Below the pieces are notes generated by a model. It did not search any database. It was not told the DNA's origin and saw only the letters and a list, made by a program, of their open reading frames with translations. From the NCBI GenBank assembly GCA_030673955.1, contig DAOVBF010000002.1, positions 1 through 14,067 of the forward strand: a stretch of 14,067 nucleotides of DNA, written 5' to 3'. Positions 1-7,936 of this stretch are shown here, piece after piece (the first letter of the stretch is position 1; each line of letters starts with the position of its first letter). Both the position numbers and the translations under genes were made by a program. Origin of the DNA: Deltaproteobacteria bacterium. Its GTDB lineage: Bacteria > Myxococcota_A > UBA9160 > SZUA-336.

Positions 1-464
1 CAGGCATCGAGCACGTCCCCCAACCCGCAGCTCTGAATCATCGGGACGAGGTAATCGTCATCGATGTTGGAGACGACTGCCACGTGGAGTCCCTGGCTGC
101 GCAGAGCCTGCAGGATCTCGATACAGCCGGAGCGCAGGTCGAGACCCTCCGAGAGCAGACGACGCTGCTCTTCGTGAAACCAATCCAGATACTCCTGCGT
201 CGCATGTCCGCCAACGCTCCTGGCAAAGCGACGGAAGGTCTCGCGAAAGAGGTCCCGGTGTAGGTAGAAGGACCGACGCGCGAAAGCCTGGTAGGCAGCC
301 CGGCTGGCCTCCTGGTAGAGCCGGTCCAGCTTCGCTAGCTCCGCCCGCACGCCGAGATGCTCGGCCGCGCGGCGCACGAGATCGAGGGCATCGAGCTCGA
401 TGCCTTTGTAGCTAAACAGCGTCCCGCCAAAGTCGAAGAAAACCGCCTGGAAGGGACGCGCCAC
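1..464 (-). CDS. HAD-superfamily hydrolase, N-terminal part (cut by window edge)
   Basis: The leftward reading frame opens at GTG 464 and runs off the left edge after 154 complete codons. Motif I is FFDFGGTLFSY (residues 9-19), with the presumed nucleophile Asp11. It is followed by a helical cap region rich in Arg, Leu and Tyr (about 25-105). Motif II is VVSNIDDD (130-137), with the Ser132/Asn133 pair. Motifs III and IV lie outside the window. HAD enzymes usually hydrolyse phosphate esters or C-halogen bonds through an aspartyl intermediate. In most phosphatases the second Asp of DxDxT is the acid/base; here it is Gly13 (DFGGT), so substrate class cannot be assigned. GTG 464 was chosen because an in-frame TGA lies 12 codons upstream (498-500) and any later start would lose motif I; no clear ribosome binding site is seen. 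The gene is divergent from the FAD oxidoreductase. The family call is secure and the function is open. Confidence 0.85.
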   Translation of the reverse strand, partial: MARPFQAVFFDFGGTLFSYKGIELDALDLVRRAAEHLGVRAELAKLDRLYQEASRAAYQAFARRSFYLHRDLFRETFRRFARSVGGHATQEYLDWFHEEQRRLLSEGLDLRSGCIEILQALRSQGLHVAVVSNIDDDYLVPMIQSCGLGDVLDA

Positions 465-557
465 TGGGGCGCAGGCTAGGCCGCCCCTCAGGCGCTGTCA
501 AAGCTGCATTCGGTGTCGCTCCGGGCATCCACTACGGACTTACCGACCGGATCCCGC

Positions 558-563
558 TAGAAT
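558..563 (+). promoter_or_regulatory. possible -10 element (TAGAAT) for the FAD oxidoreductase
   Basis: TAGAAT differs from TATAAT at one base. It ends 8 nt before ATG 572, which would put the transcript start almost at the start codon. No Shine-Dalgarno sequence precedes this ATG, which fits a leaderless message. No -35 match was found 16-18 bp upstream. The assignment is from sequence only. Confidence 0.3.
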
Positions 564-571
564 CGGCGGCC

Positions 572-1840
572 ATGGTAGATCCGGAAACCCACGCAATCGC
601 CGTGATCGGCGGCGCTACGGCAGGCGCCGAAGCGGCAAGGATCTTCTCAGAACACGGGATTCTGACCGTGGTCTTCGAGCAGAACAACCGGCCCTACGGC
701 AAGATCGAGGACGGCCTGCCCAAGTGGCACGTGGATCTCCGCAAGAAGGAATACCGTACGATCGACCAGAATCTGATGGGACCCCATGTCCACTTCGTGC
801 CCGGGACCAAGGTGGGGCGGGACCTCGAGCTTCGGGAGCTCGCGGACAAATGGGGCTTCCACGCCGTGGTCCTTGCGAACGGCGCGTGGCGCGATCGTCC
901 CCTGCCGGTCGAGGGAGCAGACGCCTACGTGGGGCGCGGTTTCGTATACCAGAACCCCTTCATTTACTGGTTCAACCACTACCACGAGGGCACCTACACG
1001 GGTCCACAGTTCGAGGTGCTCGACGGCACGATCGTGGTGGGAGGCGGACTGGCCTCGATCGACGTGGTCAAGGTCGTCCAGCTCGAGCTCACCCTGCGGG
1101 CCCTGCGGGAGCGAGGCATCGAGCAGGATATGGTCGAGCTCGAGACGAAGGGCATTCCGAAGGCCCTGGCATCCCACAGACTCACCTGGGAGGACCTGGG
1201 GCTCGAGGGGTGCACCCTCTTCTACCGACGCCGCGCGGAGAAGATGCCCCTCGTGAGCATGCCGGAGGGCGCTGACGAGGCCCAACAAGCCAAGGTCGAG
1301 AAGAGCCGCGCACGCATCCTCGCAAAGGCCGTAGCCAAGTACCTCTTCAACGTGAAGATGCTCAGCGCGCCCGTGGGTCTGCTCGTCGAGGAAGACCGGC
1401 TGGTTGGACTCAAGTTCGCCCGCACCAAGCTCGAGGGTGGAAGGGTTCACATCACCGATGAGACGGTGGACGTTCGCGCTCCGATGATCATCAGCTCGAT
1501 CGGGAGCATTCCGGAGCCCTTGCCTGGGATCGCCTTGCGCAGCGAGCTCTATGACTTCCAGGACTGGGACCTGGGTCGCCTTGCGGACTTCCCTACCCTC
1601 TTCAGCGCTGGCAATGTGGTAACCGGCAAGGGAAATATCGTGGAGTCGCGCAAGCACGCGCGGCACGTCGCCGGCTACATGACGGAGCATTACCTCAAGC
1701 TCGCCGACGCCGTGCAAGCGCTCAAGCCCCTACCGCCCGATGTACGGAACACGCTCTTGGCGCGCGTGCGCGATCATCAGCAGCGCGCCGGTTACGACGG
1801 GAACTACAAGGCCTGGATCGAGGCGTTCACCCCGTCCTAG
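572..1840 (+). CDS. FAD/NADPH-dependent oxidoreductase, adrenodoxin reductase / GltD-like
   Basis: This 422-residue protein has two dinucleotide-binding folds. The first is VIGGATAGAEAA (11-22), an FAD fingerprint in which the third position of GxGxxG is Ala15, with Glu36 ending beta-2. An ATG-like LANGAWRDRPLPVEG motif lies at 101-115. The second fold, VVGGGLASIDVV (155-166), is followed by LFYRRRAEKMP (216-226), the double-Arg NADPH 2'-phosphate motif typical of glutamate synthase small subunits and ferredoxin-NADP reductases. The C-terminal FAD motif is LFSAGNVVTGKGN (343-355), with Asn348 where Asp is usual. Only one cysteine (about 214) was seen, so it is not a CxxC disulfide reductase. 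The likely role is cytosolic electron transfer between NADPH and an unknown partner such as a ferredoxin. It lies 24 nt upstream of the YyaL-like gene, probably in one operon. The family call is good; the acceptor is unknown. Confidence 0.85.
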   Translation: MVDPETHAIAVIGGATAGAEAARIFSEHGILTVVFEQNNRPYGKIEDGLPKWHVDLRKKEYRTIDQNLMGPHVHFVPGTKVGRDLELRELADKWGFHAVVLANGAWRDRPLPVEGADAYVGRGFVYQNPFIYWFNHYHEGTYTGPQFEVLDGTIVVGGGLASIDVVKVVQLELTLRALRERGIEQDMVELETKGIPKALASHRLTWEDLGLEGCTLFYRRRAEKMPLVSMPEGADEAQQAKVEKSRARILAKAVAKYLFNVKMLSAPVGLLVEEDRLVGLKFARTKLEGGRVHITDETVDVRAPMIISSIGSIPEPLPGIALRSELYDFQDWDLGRLADFPTLFSAGNVVTGKGNIVESRKHARHVAGYMTEHYLKLADAVQALKPLPPDVRNTLLARVRDHQQRAGYDGNYKAWIEAFTPS

Positions 1841-1864
1841 GAGATCCGAGCCACACCATCCACC

Positions 1865-3889
1865 ATGCCCAATCGCCTCGCCGGAGAGTCGAGCGCCTAC
1901 CTTCTCCAGCACAGGGATAACCCCGTGGACTGGTATCCCTGGGGCGAGGAGGCATTCGAGCTGGCCAGGCGCGAGAACCGTCCATTGCTCGTCTCGATCG
2001 GCTACTCGTCGTGCCATTGGTGCCACGTCATGGAGCACGAGTCCTTCGAGGATCCCGAGATCGCGAGGCTGATGAACGAGAACTTCGTCTGCATCAAGGT
2101 CGATCGCGAAGAGCGACCGGACGTGGATCAGATCTACATGGAGACGGTCGTGCGCCTGACCGGGTCGGGCGGCTGGCCGCTCAACGTGTTCTGTACGCCG
2201 GACGGACGACCTTTCTACGGCGGGACCTACTTTCCCCCGCAACCCCACCCTCAGCGTGCGAGCTGGCCCGAGGTGCTTCGCGCGGTCGCGCGCACCCACC
2301 GCGAGCAACCGGACCAGATCCGAGAACAGGCCTCGCGCATCCTCGAGGCGCTGAACACGCGTCCCGATGTCGGGCCCTCCGCCAAGCTCCCCGATCGGTC
2401 CACGCTCTCGCAGCTTTGCGTACAGCTCATGAGACGGGCCGACGGCACGCACGGCGGCTTCGGTGGCGCTCCCAAGTTCCCGACCCCGATCAACCTCGAG
2501 GCGATCCTCTTCACGGCCAGCCATTCCTTGCCCACGGCCGGCGGGCTCGAGCATACGGTCTTCACCTTGAAGCGCATGGCACGCGGAGGTATCTACGACC
2601 AGCTCGGCGGCGGCTTCCACCGCTACAGCACCGATGCGCGCTGGCTCGTACCTCACTTCGAGAAGATGCTCTACGACCAGGGACAGCTCCTCCGCGTTTA
2701 CGCAGAAGCTTTCCGTCAGACGCAGGACCCCGAGCTGGTGTGGCCCATCGAGGAGACGATCGAGTATCTGGAGCGCGAAATGCGCGCCCCGGACGGCGGC
2801 TTCTACGCCAGCCAGGACGCAGACAGTGAGGGGGAGGAAGGGCGCTACTACGTATGGAACGCCGAAGAGGTGGAGGCCGTCCTGGGAGCGGAGCGCGGCC
2901 CGATGTTCTGCCAGGCCTACGGAGTGAGTGCGGGTGGGAACTTCGAGCAAACAGGCAAGAGTGTGCTGGCACACGTCCTTGCCGGGGAGCGAAAGCGCTT
3001 CGCCTCGGAGCGGCAGGTGCTGCTCCAGGCACGCGCAAGACGTGTCCAACCCGACACCGACTCGAAGATCGTCGCAGCCTGGGTCGGCTACACGGTTTCC
3101 GGACTGGCCACCGCCGGGGCGACCTTTGGCCGAGCGGATTGGGTGAGGTCTGCTGAGGGCGCAGCCGACTTCGTGCTCGAGCGGCTGATCGACCCCGCAC
3201 ACGGGCTCATGCGCATTTGGGACGGAAGCCGCGCGAAGGTTCCGGCCTTTCTCGACGATCACGCCGCGCTGCTCTGCGCGCTGCTCGACCTCCATCGCGC
3301 CGGAGGCAGCGACCACTACATGGAAGCGGCCCTGCGCGTGGCCGAAGCGATCCGCGATCGCTTCTTCAATCCCGAGGCGCGCGATCTCTTTTTCGTCCCC
3401 GAGGGCGACGCCTCGCTCATCCTTCGTCCGGGAAGCGATTCGGACGGCGCCACGCCAGCGGCGGCGGGCTTGGCAACGCTCGGGCTCGTGCGCGTGGCGG
3501 AGCTCTGCGCTCGCGCGGATCTACGCGAGGTCGTAGAGGCAATTATCGAGACGCAGGGGCCGCTGGTGGAGCGAGTCCCCCTGCAATTCCCCACCCTGGT
3601 GCGCGCCGCCGCGCTTCTCGAGTGCGGCATGGGCGTGGCGCTCGTGCTGGGCCCGCCCCAGGACCCACGCAGCCAGGCCCTCGCCGCACGAGCGCGTCAG
3701 CTCCTGGGTCCCGACGAAGCGGTGGTGCTCACAGATCCCGCAGCCGTGCCCGCCTGGCTCGGCCCCGAGTGGATGGAGAGCCGGGAGCCGACGGGCGACG
3801 GGCCTACGGCCTATCTCTGCCGCGGCAAAACGTGCTCCCTTCCCGCGCGGACTCCCGAGGAGCTCGCCCTTCCCCCCTCAGCCCCTTGA
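1865..3889 (+). CDS. DUF255 / YyaL family protein with N-terminal thioredoxin-like domain
   Basis: The protein has 674 residues, close to B. subtilis YyaL and the spermatogenesis-associated protein 20 (SPATA20) family. The N-terminus carries the family signature: [18 protein letters not shown] (3-20), [10 protein letters not shown] (21-30), then SSCHWCHVM (48-56) with a CHWC redox-type motif (50-53) and [11 protein letters not shown] further on. The rest resembles the (alpha/alpha)6 toroid of N-acylglucosamine 2-epimerase-like proteins, for example [20 protein letters not shown]. No signal peptide is visible, so it is probably cytosolic. The biochemical function of the family is not established. 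ATG 1865 is chosen because the conserved N-terminus starts right there; the only AGGAG (1839-1843) overlaps the upstream stop and is 21 nt away, so translation may be coupled to the upstream reductase. The gene ends convergently with the CobW gene, 27 bp away. Confidence 0.93.
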   Translation: MPNRLAGESSAYLLQHRDNPVDWYPWGEEAFELARRENRPLLVSIGYSSCHWCHVMEHESFEDPEIARLMNENFVCIKVDREERPDVDQIYMETVVRLTGSGGWPLNVFCTPDGRPFYGGTYFPPQPHPQRASWPEVLRAVARTHREQPDQIREQASRILEALNTRPDVGPSAKLPDRSTLSQLCVQLMRRADGTHGGFGGAPKFPTPINLEAILFTASHSLPTAGGLEHTVFTLKRMARGGIYDQLGGGFHRYSTDARWLVPHFEKMLYDQGQLLRVYAEAFRQTQDPELVWPIEETIEYLEREMRAPDGGFYASQDADSEGEEGRYYVWNAEEVEAVLGAERGPMFCQAYGVSAGGNFEQTGKSVLAHVLAGERKRFASERQVLLQARARRVQPDTDSKIVAAWVGYTVSGLATAGATFGRADWVRSAEGAADFVLERLIDPAHGLMRIWDGSRAKVPAFLDDHAALLCALLDLHRAGGSDHYMEAALRVAEAIRDRFFNPEARDLFFVPEGDASLILRPGSDSDGATPAAAGLATLGLVRVAELCARADLREVVEAIIETQGPLVERVPLQFPTLVRAAALLECGMGVALVLGPPQDPRSQALAARARQLLGPDEAVVLTDPAAVPAWLGPEWMESREPTGDGPTAYLCRGKTCSLPARTPEELALPPSAP

Positions 3890-3895
3890 GGGAGG
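3872..3895. terminator. possible hairpin between convergent genes
   Basis: CCCCCCTCA (3872-3880) and TGAGGGAGG (3887-3895) can pair around a 6-nt loop. The six inner pairs are perfect. Beyond them, the leftward transcript forms a G-U pair where the rightward one has a C-A mismatch, so the stem is better on the minus strand. It overlaps the YyaL stop codon and lies 21 nt past the CobW stop. No T-tract follows on either strand, so intrinsic termination is uncertain. Confidence 0.3.
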
Positions 3896-3916
3896 GTAAA
3901 GGTCGCCCTTCGCGCG

Positions 3917-4804
3917 CTAGGACTCTCTCCGGTGTATGACGGTGACACGTCCGATCAGGTCGGAGTGAGGAGCATTCTGCACCTCCGCGAGTTCGATCCG
4001 GGGTCCGACACCCTGCACGAGACGCAAGCCCTCCGAGGTGCGTACGAAACCCTTGGCTCGAAGCGCCCCCAGCTGCCGCAGCCTCGAGCGGAGCACCGCG
4101 GGAGTCACACCCGCTTCGATGACGAGCTCCGTGGCCTCGAAGGCCTCATGACCATGGGGCGCAGAAGCTGACGTAGCATCGCGGCGCCGGCCGCGGAGGC
4201 TCTGCGGATCCGGCGGGAAGACCACAGCCGGATCGACCTGTGCGTAGACGCTTCGGACCAGCGGCGCGTCGGGCTCGAACTTCCGGAGCGTCTGCTCGAG
4301 ACGCGGCAGTTCGTACGCGGGGACGAGATCGATCTTGTTGAGGAGCAGCAGATCGGCCGAGGAGACCTGAACCTCGAAAGTCGCACTCAGGTCCCGTCCC
4401 TCGAGCAGCTGCTCCGCGCTCACAACGACAACCGCCACGTCATCGGACACCCAGCGGGAGACGGGCTCGCGCCAGAAGGAAAGCTGAACCTCCGAGGGGA
4501 GCGCCACCCCCGACGTCTCGACGATCACACGCTCGGGGCGCACGCGTTCCCAGAGCATCTGGAGCGTCTCGAGCAGCTCGTCGGAGAGCTTGCAGCACAC
4601 GCAACCGCCCTCCAGCTCCACGAAGGCTTCCCCCCCATCACCGAGCAGTGCCTGATCGATGCCGAGTTCACCGAACTCGTTCGAGACCACCGCGACGCGC
4701 GTCCCCTCTTGCTGCGCGTCTCGAAGTAGATGGCGGATCAGCGTAGTCTTCCCCGAACCGAGAAATCCCGACACCACCAACGCGGGGATTTTCCGATCGC
4801 TCAC
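3917..4804 (-). CDS. CobW/COG0523-family metallochaperone GTPase
   Basis: This 295-residue G3E-family GTPase has Walker A GFLGSGKTT (13-21), NEFGELGID (42-50), the metal-binding EGGCVCCKL (65-73, a CxCC motif), ETSG (96-99) and NKIDL (156-160). A short His cluster HGH (217-219) precedes the C-terminal CobW domain. COG0523 proteins deliver metals, often zinc and sometimes cobalt for cobalamin or iron, to client proteins, with GTP hydrolysis driving transfer from the CxCC site. No cobalamin gene is nearby, so a zinc role is more likely here. The start is GTG 4804; Walker A begins only 12 residues in, so a later start is unlikely. No strong ribosome binding site is seen. It follows the M3 zinc metallopeptidase on the same strand after 79 bp, which suggests that the peptidase could be a client (inference). 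The specific metal cannot be told from sequence. Confidence 0.92.
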   Translation of the reverse strand: MSDRKIPALVVSGFLGSGKTTLIRHLLRDAQQEGTRVAVVSNEFGELGIDQALLGDGGEAFVELEGGCVCCKLSDELLETLQMLWERVRPERVIVETSGVALPSEVQLSFWREPVSRWVSDDVAVVVVSAEQLLEGRDLSATFEVQVSSADLLLLNKIDLVPAYELPRLEQTLRKFEPDAPLVRSVYAQVDPAVVFPPDPQSLRGRRRDATSASAPHGHEAFEATELVIEAGVTPAVLRSRLRQLGALRAKGFVRTSEGLRLVQGVGPRIELAEVQNAPHSDLIGRVTVIHRRES

Positions 4805-4883
4805 GGGCGCGGCTCGCCACCAATAGGGGCGCTTTGATTCAACAGGGCAAGCATCACACGCGCGGGGCCGACCTTCGAGCTAC

Positions 4884-6962
4884 TCACGTTGCGAGGCCCG
4901 TATGGCGCAGGAGCGCGGCCGTGGTGGGTTCGCGGCCGCGGAAGGCCCGGAAGACCTCCATCGGGTGCCGGCTCCCGCCCAGGGCCAGGATCGTCTCCCG
5001 AAAGCGCCGCCCGATCGCTGCCAGCGCCTGCTCATCGTCGAGCTCGCCTTCCTCGAAGGCGGCGAAAGCGTCGGCGCTCAGCACCTCGGCCCACTTGTAA
5101 CTGTAGTAGCCAGCCGCGTAACCGCCTGCGAAGATGTGCTCGAAGCTGCATAGAAAACGATCCTCCGCCAGCGGGGGCAAAACCGTATTCCGCCGCGCCA
5201 CCTGCTCTTGTATTTCGGAGATGTTGTCCGAACCATTGGCACTGAAGCGATGGTGCAGCTCCAGGTCGAGGAAGCTCAGATAAAGCTGTCGGAGCATACG
5301 ACTCCCGGCCCGATGGTTGCGTGCGGCACGGATCTTCCGGAAGAGCTGCTCCGGAAGGGGTTCTCCTGTCTCGACGTGTGCACTCAGACCGATCAGCGTG
5401 TCATGGTCGTAGCACCAGTTCTCCATGAACTGACTCGCGAGCTCGACTGCATCCCACTCCACGTTGCGAATACCGGAGGCTAAGCCGTAATCGACCGTGG
5501 TCAGCAGGTGCTGCAGGGTGTGCCCGAACTCGTGAAAAAGCGTCTCCACTTCCCCGAAGTTCATGAGCGAGGGCTTGTTTCCGACGGGAGGCGTCTGGTT
5601 GCATACCAGATACGCGACGGGCAGACGCACTGACCGCCCGGGCGCCGCGCAGAGCCTGCTACGGCCCACGTACTCGTCCATCCAGGCGCCGCCACGCTTC
5701 TCGGCGGGTCGACTGTAAGGATCGAGGTAGAAGGCCGCGATCTCTACCTCCTTATCATCGTGCACGCGGAAGAAGCGGACGTCCTCGTGCCAAACCGGCG
5801 CCTCCCCATCCGCGGGTACGATCTTTACGGCGAAGAGCCGCCGGGCCAGAGCAAACAAACCGTCGAGCACGCCGGGTAGCGGAAAGTAAGGGCGCAGATC
5901 CTCGTCGCGGTAGGCGTAACGCTCCTCGCGCAGACGCTCGGCCCAGAAGGGCACGTCCCAGTGCTGAAGATCGTCGGCCTCCGGGGCGCCGTGAGCGCCC
6001 GCCAGCTCCCCGAGCTCCTCCAATTCTCTCCTCGCCGCTGCGAGGCAGGCGCCGCGCAGCTCTTCGAGCAGCCGCACCACAGCCGGCACGTCCCGCGCCA
6101 TCTTGCTGGCGAGGCTGAGCCCAGCGTACGTCTTGTAGCCGAGGAGCAGCGCCTCATCGCGACGCAAGCGCAGGATTCGCGCAATGAGCGGTGTATTGTC
6201 GAGCGCTCCTGCGCAGGCTCGCGTGAAGAAGGCGCGATAGAGCTGCTCTCGCAGGTCACGCCTCCGAGCGTGCTCCATGAATGGCCGGAAGCTCGGGGCG
6301 TCGAGCGTGATGCGCCAGGGGCCCGCCCGCGCTGTTGCCTGGCTCTCGCCCGCCCCCCGTGCAGCCTGCGCCGCGAGTTCGAGCAGGCTCGGCGGGAGCC
6401 CTTCCACCTCCTCGGGCTCGCGGAGGGTCACGGCGAACGCCTTGGTGGCATCCAGCACGTGGTTGCTGAACTGGGTGCGGAGCTCGGCTCGCTCCGTCTG
6501 GATTGCGTTAAAACGCTCACGCTTCTCCCCTTGCAGTCCCACGCCAGCGAGCTCGGCATCGCGCAGGAGCAGATCGACGATGCGCTGCTGCGCGGCGTCC
6601 AGCTCCCTGAAGGCGCCCCCGGCTCTGAGCGCTTGCAGCCCTTCGTAGATCGCCCGGCTCTGGGCCAAGCGAATCGAGAACCTCACGACGTTGGGCTGAA
6701 CGCTTTCATACGCGCGGCGCAGCTCCTCGCTGTTCTTGACGGACATCAGATGACCGACGACACCCCAGGTCAGAGCCAGGCGATCCGTCATGCGCTCAAT
6801 CGGTTCCACCAACGCTTGCCACGTCGGCGCCGCCTGGGCCTCGACTCGAGCCAGCTCCGTCTCGAGCTCTCCCAGGACCTCGCGCACAGCAGGCACCACA
6901 TGCTCGGGTCGAATGCGCTCAAAACACGGAAGCGTAGAAGCATCTAGCAGAGGATTTTTCAC
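4884..6962 (-). CDS. M3 family oligopeptidase (oligopeptidase A-like zinc metallopeptidase)
   Basis: The product has 692 residues, about the size of E. coli oligopeptidase A. The N-terminus has the family pattern LPCFERIRPEHVVPAV (11-26). The catalytic core is LFHEFGHTLQHL (475-486): zinc ligands His477 and His481, general base Glu478, and the third ligand Glu507 in EWDAVELASQ (502-511). The C-terminal GGYAAGYYSYKWAEVLSAD has the tyrosines and glycines that bind substrate in M3 enzymes. The expected role is cytosolic degradation of short peptides, including cleaved signal peptides. No signal sequence is present. The start is GTG 6962 with no obvious Shine-Dalgarno; the conserved NPLL and LPxF segments follow at once, supporting it. 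It lies 47 bp after the SDR gene and 79 bp before the CobW-type metallochaperone, on the same strand. All catalytic residues are intact. Confidence 0.95.
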   Translation of the reverse strand: MKNPLLDASTLPCFERIRPEHVVPAVREVLGELETELARVEAQAAPTWQALVEPIERMTDRLALTWGVVGHLMSVKNSEELRRAYESVQPNVVRFSIRLAQSRAIYEGLQALRAGGAFRELDAAQQRIVDLLLRDAELAGVGLQGEKRERFNAIQTERAELRTQFSNHVLDATKAFAVTLREPEEVEGLPPSLLELAAQAARGAGESQATARAGPWRITLDAPSFRPFMEHARRRDLREQLYRAFFTRACAGALDNTPLIARILRLRRDEALLLGYKTYAGLSLASKMARDVPAVVRLLEELRGACLAAARRELEELGELAGAHGAPEADDLQHWDVPFWAERLREERYAYRDEDLRPYFPLPGVLDGLFALARRLFAVKIVPADGEAPVWHEDVRFFRVHDDKEVEIAAFYLDPYSRPAEKRGGAWMDEYVGRSRLCAAPGRSVRLPVAYLVCNQTPPVGNKPSLMNFGEVETLFHEFGHTLQHLLTTVDYGLASGIRNVEWDAVELASQFMENWCYDHDTLIGLSAHVETGEPLPEQLFRKIRAARNHRAGSRMLRQLYLSFLDLELHHRFSANGSDNISEIQEQVARRNTVLPPLAEDRFLCSFEHIFAGGYAAGYYSYKWAEVLSADAFAAFEEGELDDEQALAAIGRRFRETILALGGSRHPMEVFRAFRGREPTTAALLRHTGLAT

Positions 6963-7009
6963 CGTCAGACCAAAGGTTCGAGTATCGATCGCGAACGACA
7001 GACTGGAAC

Positions 7010-7927
7010 TCAGGTTCGAATGCTGCGAAAAGTCTCCTTGAGACCGAATCGCGGTCGGAAGCCGGCCTCACGCACGAAGCGCTCTCCCGAGATGCTGCAG
7101 GGGTACTTGATGTAATCGATCGCACCGGGGGGAACAGGAAAAATCCCCAGCTGGAAGAGCCGTCCGAGGAGCGGGCGCGCGATGATCTCGGGCAGTGGCA
7201 GGGCGGTCGCCCCGGTCTGGCGAATAGCGACACGCAGCGGCACCTCGCCCGCGCCCGTCACGTTGAAAACTCCCCGGAGCCCCTTCTCGACCGTGAGTGC
7301 CAAAGCCTCGATCAAGTCCTCCTCGTGCATGAACTGAATCATCGGATTGAAGCCCATCATGACGATCACCCGTCCCATCCGGAGGTAAGTCCGCATGGTG
7401 TTCTCGGTGTAGTAGCCCAGCGTGGGCACGGGCCGTAGGATCGCCGTGCGCAGCTCCGGGTACTTCCACATGAAGGCGGTCGCCAGCGTATCGACCTCGA
7501 CGAGGTCACGTATCTCCGGATAGTTGCGGCTGGCGGAGAGCGGGTACTCTTCATCCATGAAGCAGGGATTCTCGGCCAGCGCCCCGTACACGTAGCTCGT
7601 CGAGAGCACGACGATCTTCTGGACACCGTAAGTCCGACAGTGGTCGAAGAGCTTGCGGGTGCCCCGCACGTTGACGTCGTAGCGCTCCGCGTCCTTTTCG
7701 CGGAAGTGCCGCACGAACCCGACATGCACGACCGTGTTGGGCTGCTCCTTGCGCAGGACGTTTTCGAAGCCCCGGGTACGCACGTCGGCCTGGTAGAAGT
7801 GCAGGTCCGGCGGCTTCGACGGCCAGGAATCACGATCCACCCCGACGACCTGGTGGTTCCGCAGCAGGCGTCGGGCCAATAGCCCCCCGTGCCCAGTTGC
7901 GATTCCGACGATCAGGACCTTCTCCAC
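7010..7927 (-). CDS. extended SDR, NAD-dependent epimerase/dehydratase-like, atypical active site
   Basis: The product is a 305-residue Rossmann protein. The nucleotide motif is degenerate: VGIATGHGG (7-15), against the usual TGxxGxxG. The beta-2 end VGVDRD suggests NAD(H). STSYVYG (109-115) is the beta-5 motif of extended SDRs. The catalytic YxxxK is not seen: the best-placed Tyr, in NYPEIRDL (135-142), has Arg140 where Lys is expected. Later segments RPVPTLGYYTENTMRTYLR and IQFMHEEDLIEAL fit the substrate domain of nucleotide-sugar epimerases. From memory, the mycobacterial protein called GalE2 (Rv0501) has a similar layout and also lacks YxxxK, so this may be a distinct subfamily whose reaction is unknown. 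The start is GTG 7927. GAGG (7934-7937) overlaps the upstream cupin stop codon, 6 nt before the start, so the two are probably translationally coupled. It should not be named galE without evidence. Confidence 0.85.
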   Translation of the reverse strand: MEKVLIVGIATGHGGLLARRLLRNHQVVGVDRDSWPSKPPDLHFYQADVRTRGFENVLRKEQPNTVVHVGFVRHFREKDAERYDVNVRGTRKLFDHCRTYGVQKIVVLSTSYVYGALAENPCFMDEEYPLSASRNYPEIRDLVEVDTLATAFMWKYPELRTAILRPVPTLGYYTENTMRTYLRMGRVIVMMGFNPMIQFMHEEDLIEALALTVEKGLRGVFNVTGAGEVPLRVAIRQTGATALPLPEIIARPLLGRLFQLGIFPVPPGAIDYIKYPCSISGERFVREAGFRPRFGLKETFRSIRT

Positions 7928-7936
7928 CGCGTGCCT

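Noticed and set aside
572..1840. Reading the FAD protein as a thioredoxin reductase because of its CHWC neighbour
   Set aside because: It has no CxxC motif and only one cysteine was seen; its NADPH motif fits the GltD/adrenodoxin reductase type.
647..3316. Long minus-strand frames of 356 and 528 codons opposite the FAD oxidoreductase and YyaL genes
   Set aside because: They lie wholly antisense to genes with clear family motifs, have low-complexity Arg/Leu/Val/Gly composition and no recognisable domain; this is expected of antisense frames in GC-rich coding DNA.
7011..7023. GGTTCGAAT, resembling a tRNA T-loop
   Set aside because: Flanking bases do not form the T-arm stem, no acceptor, D or anticodon arm is present, and it overlaps the 3' end of the SDR gene.
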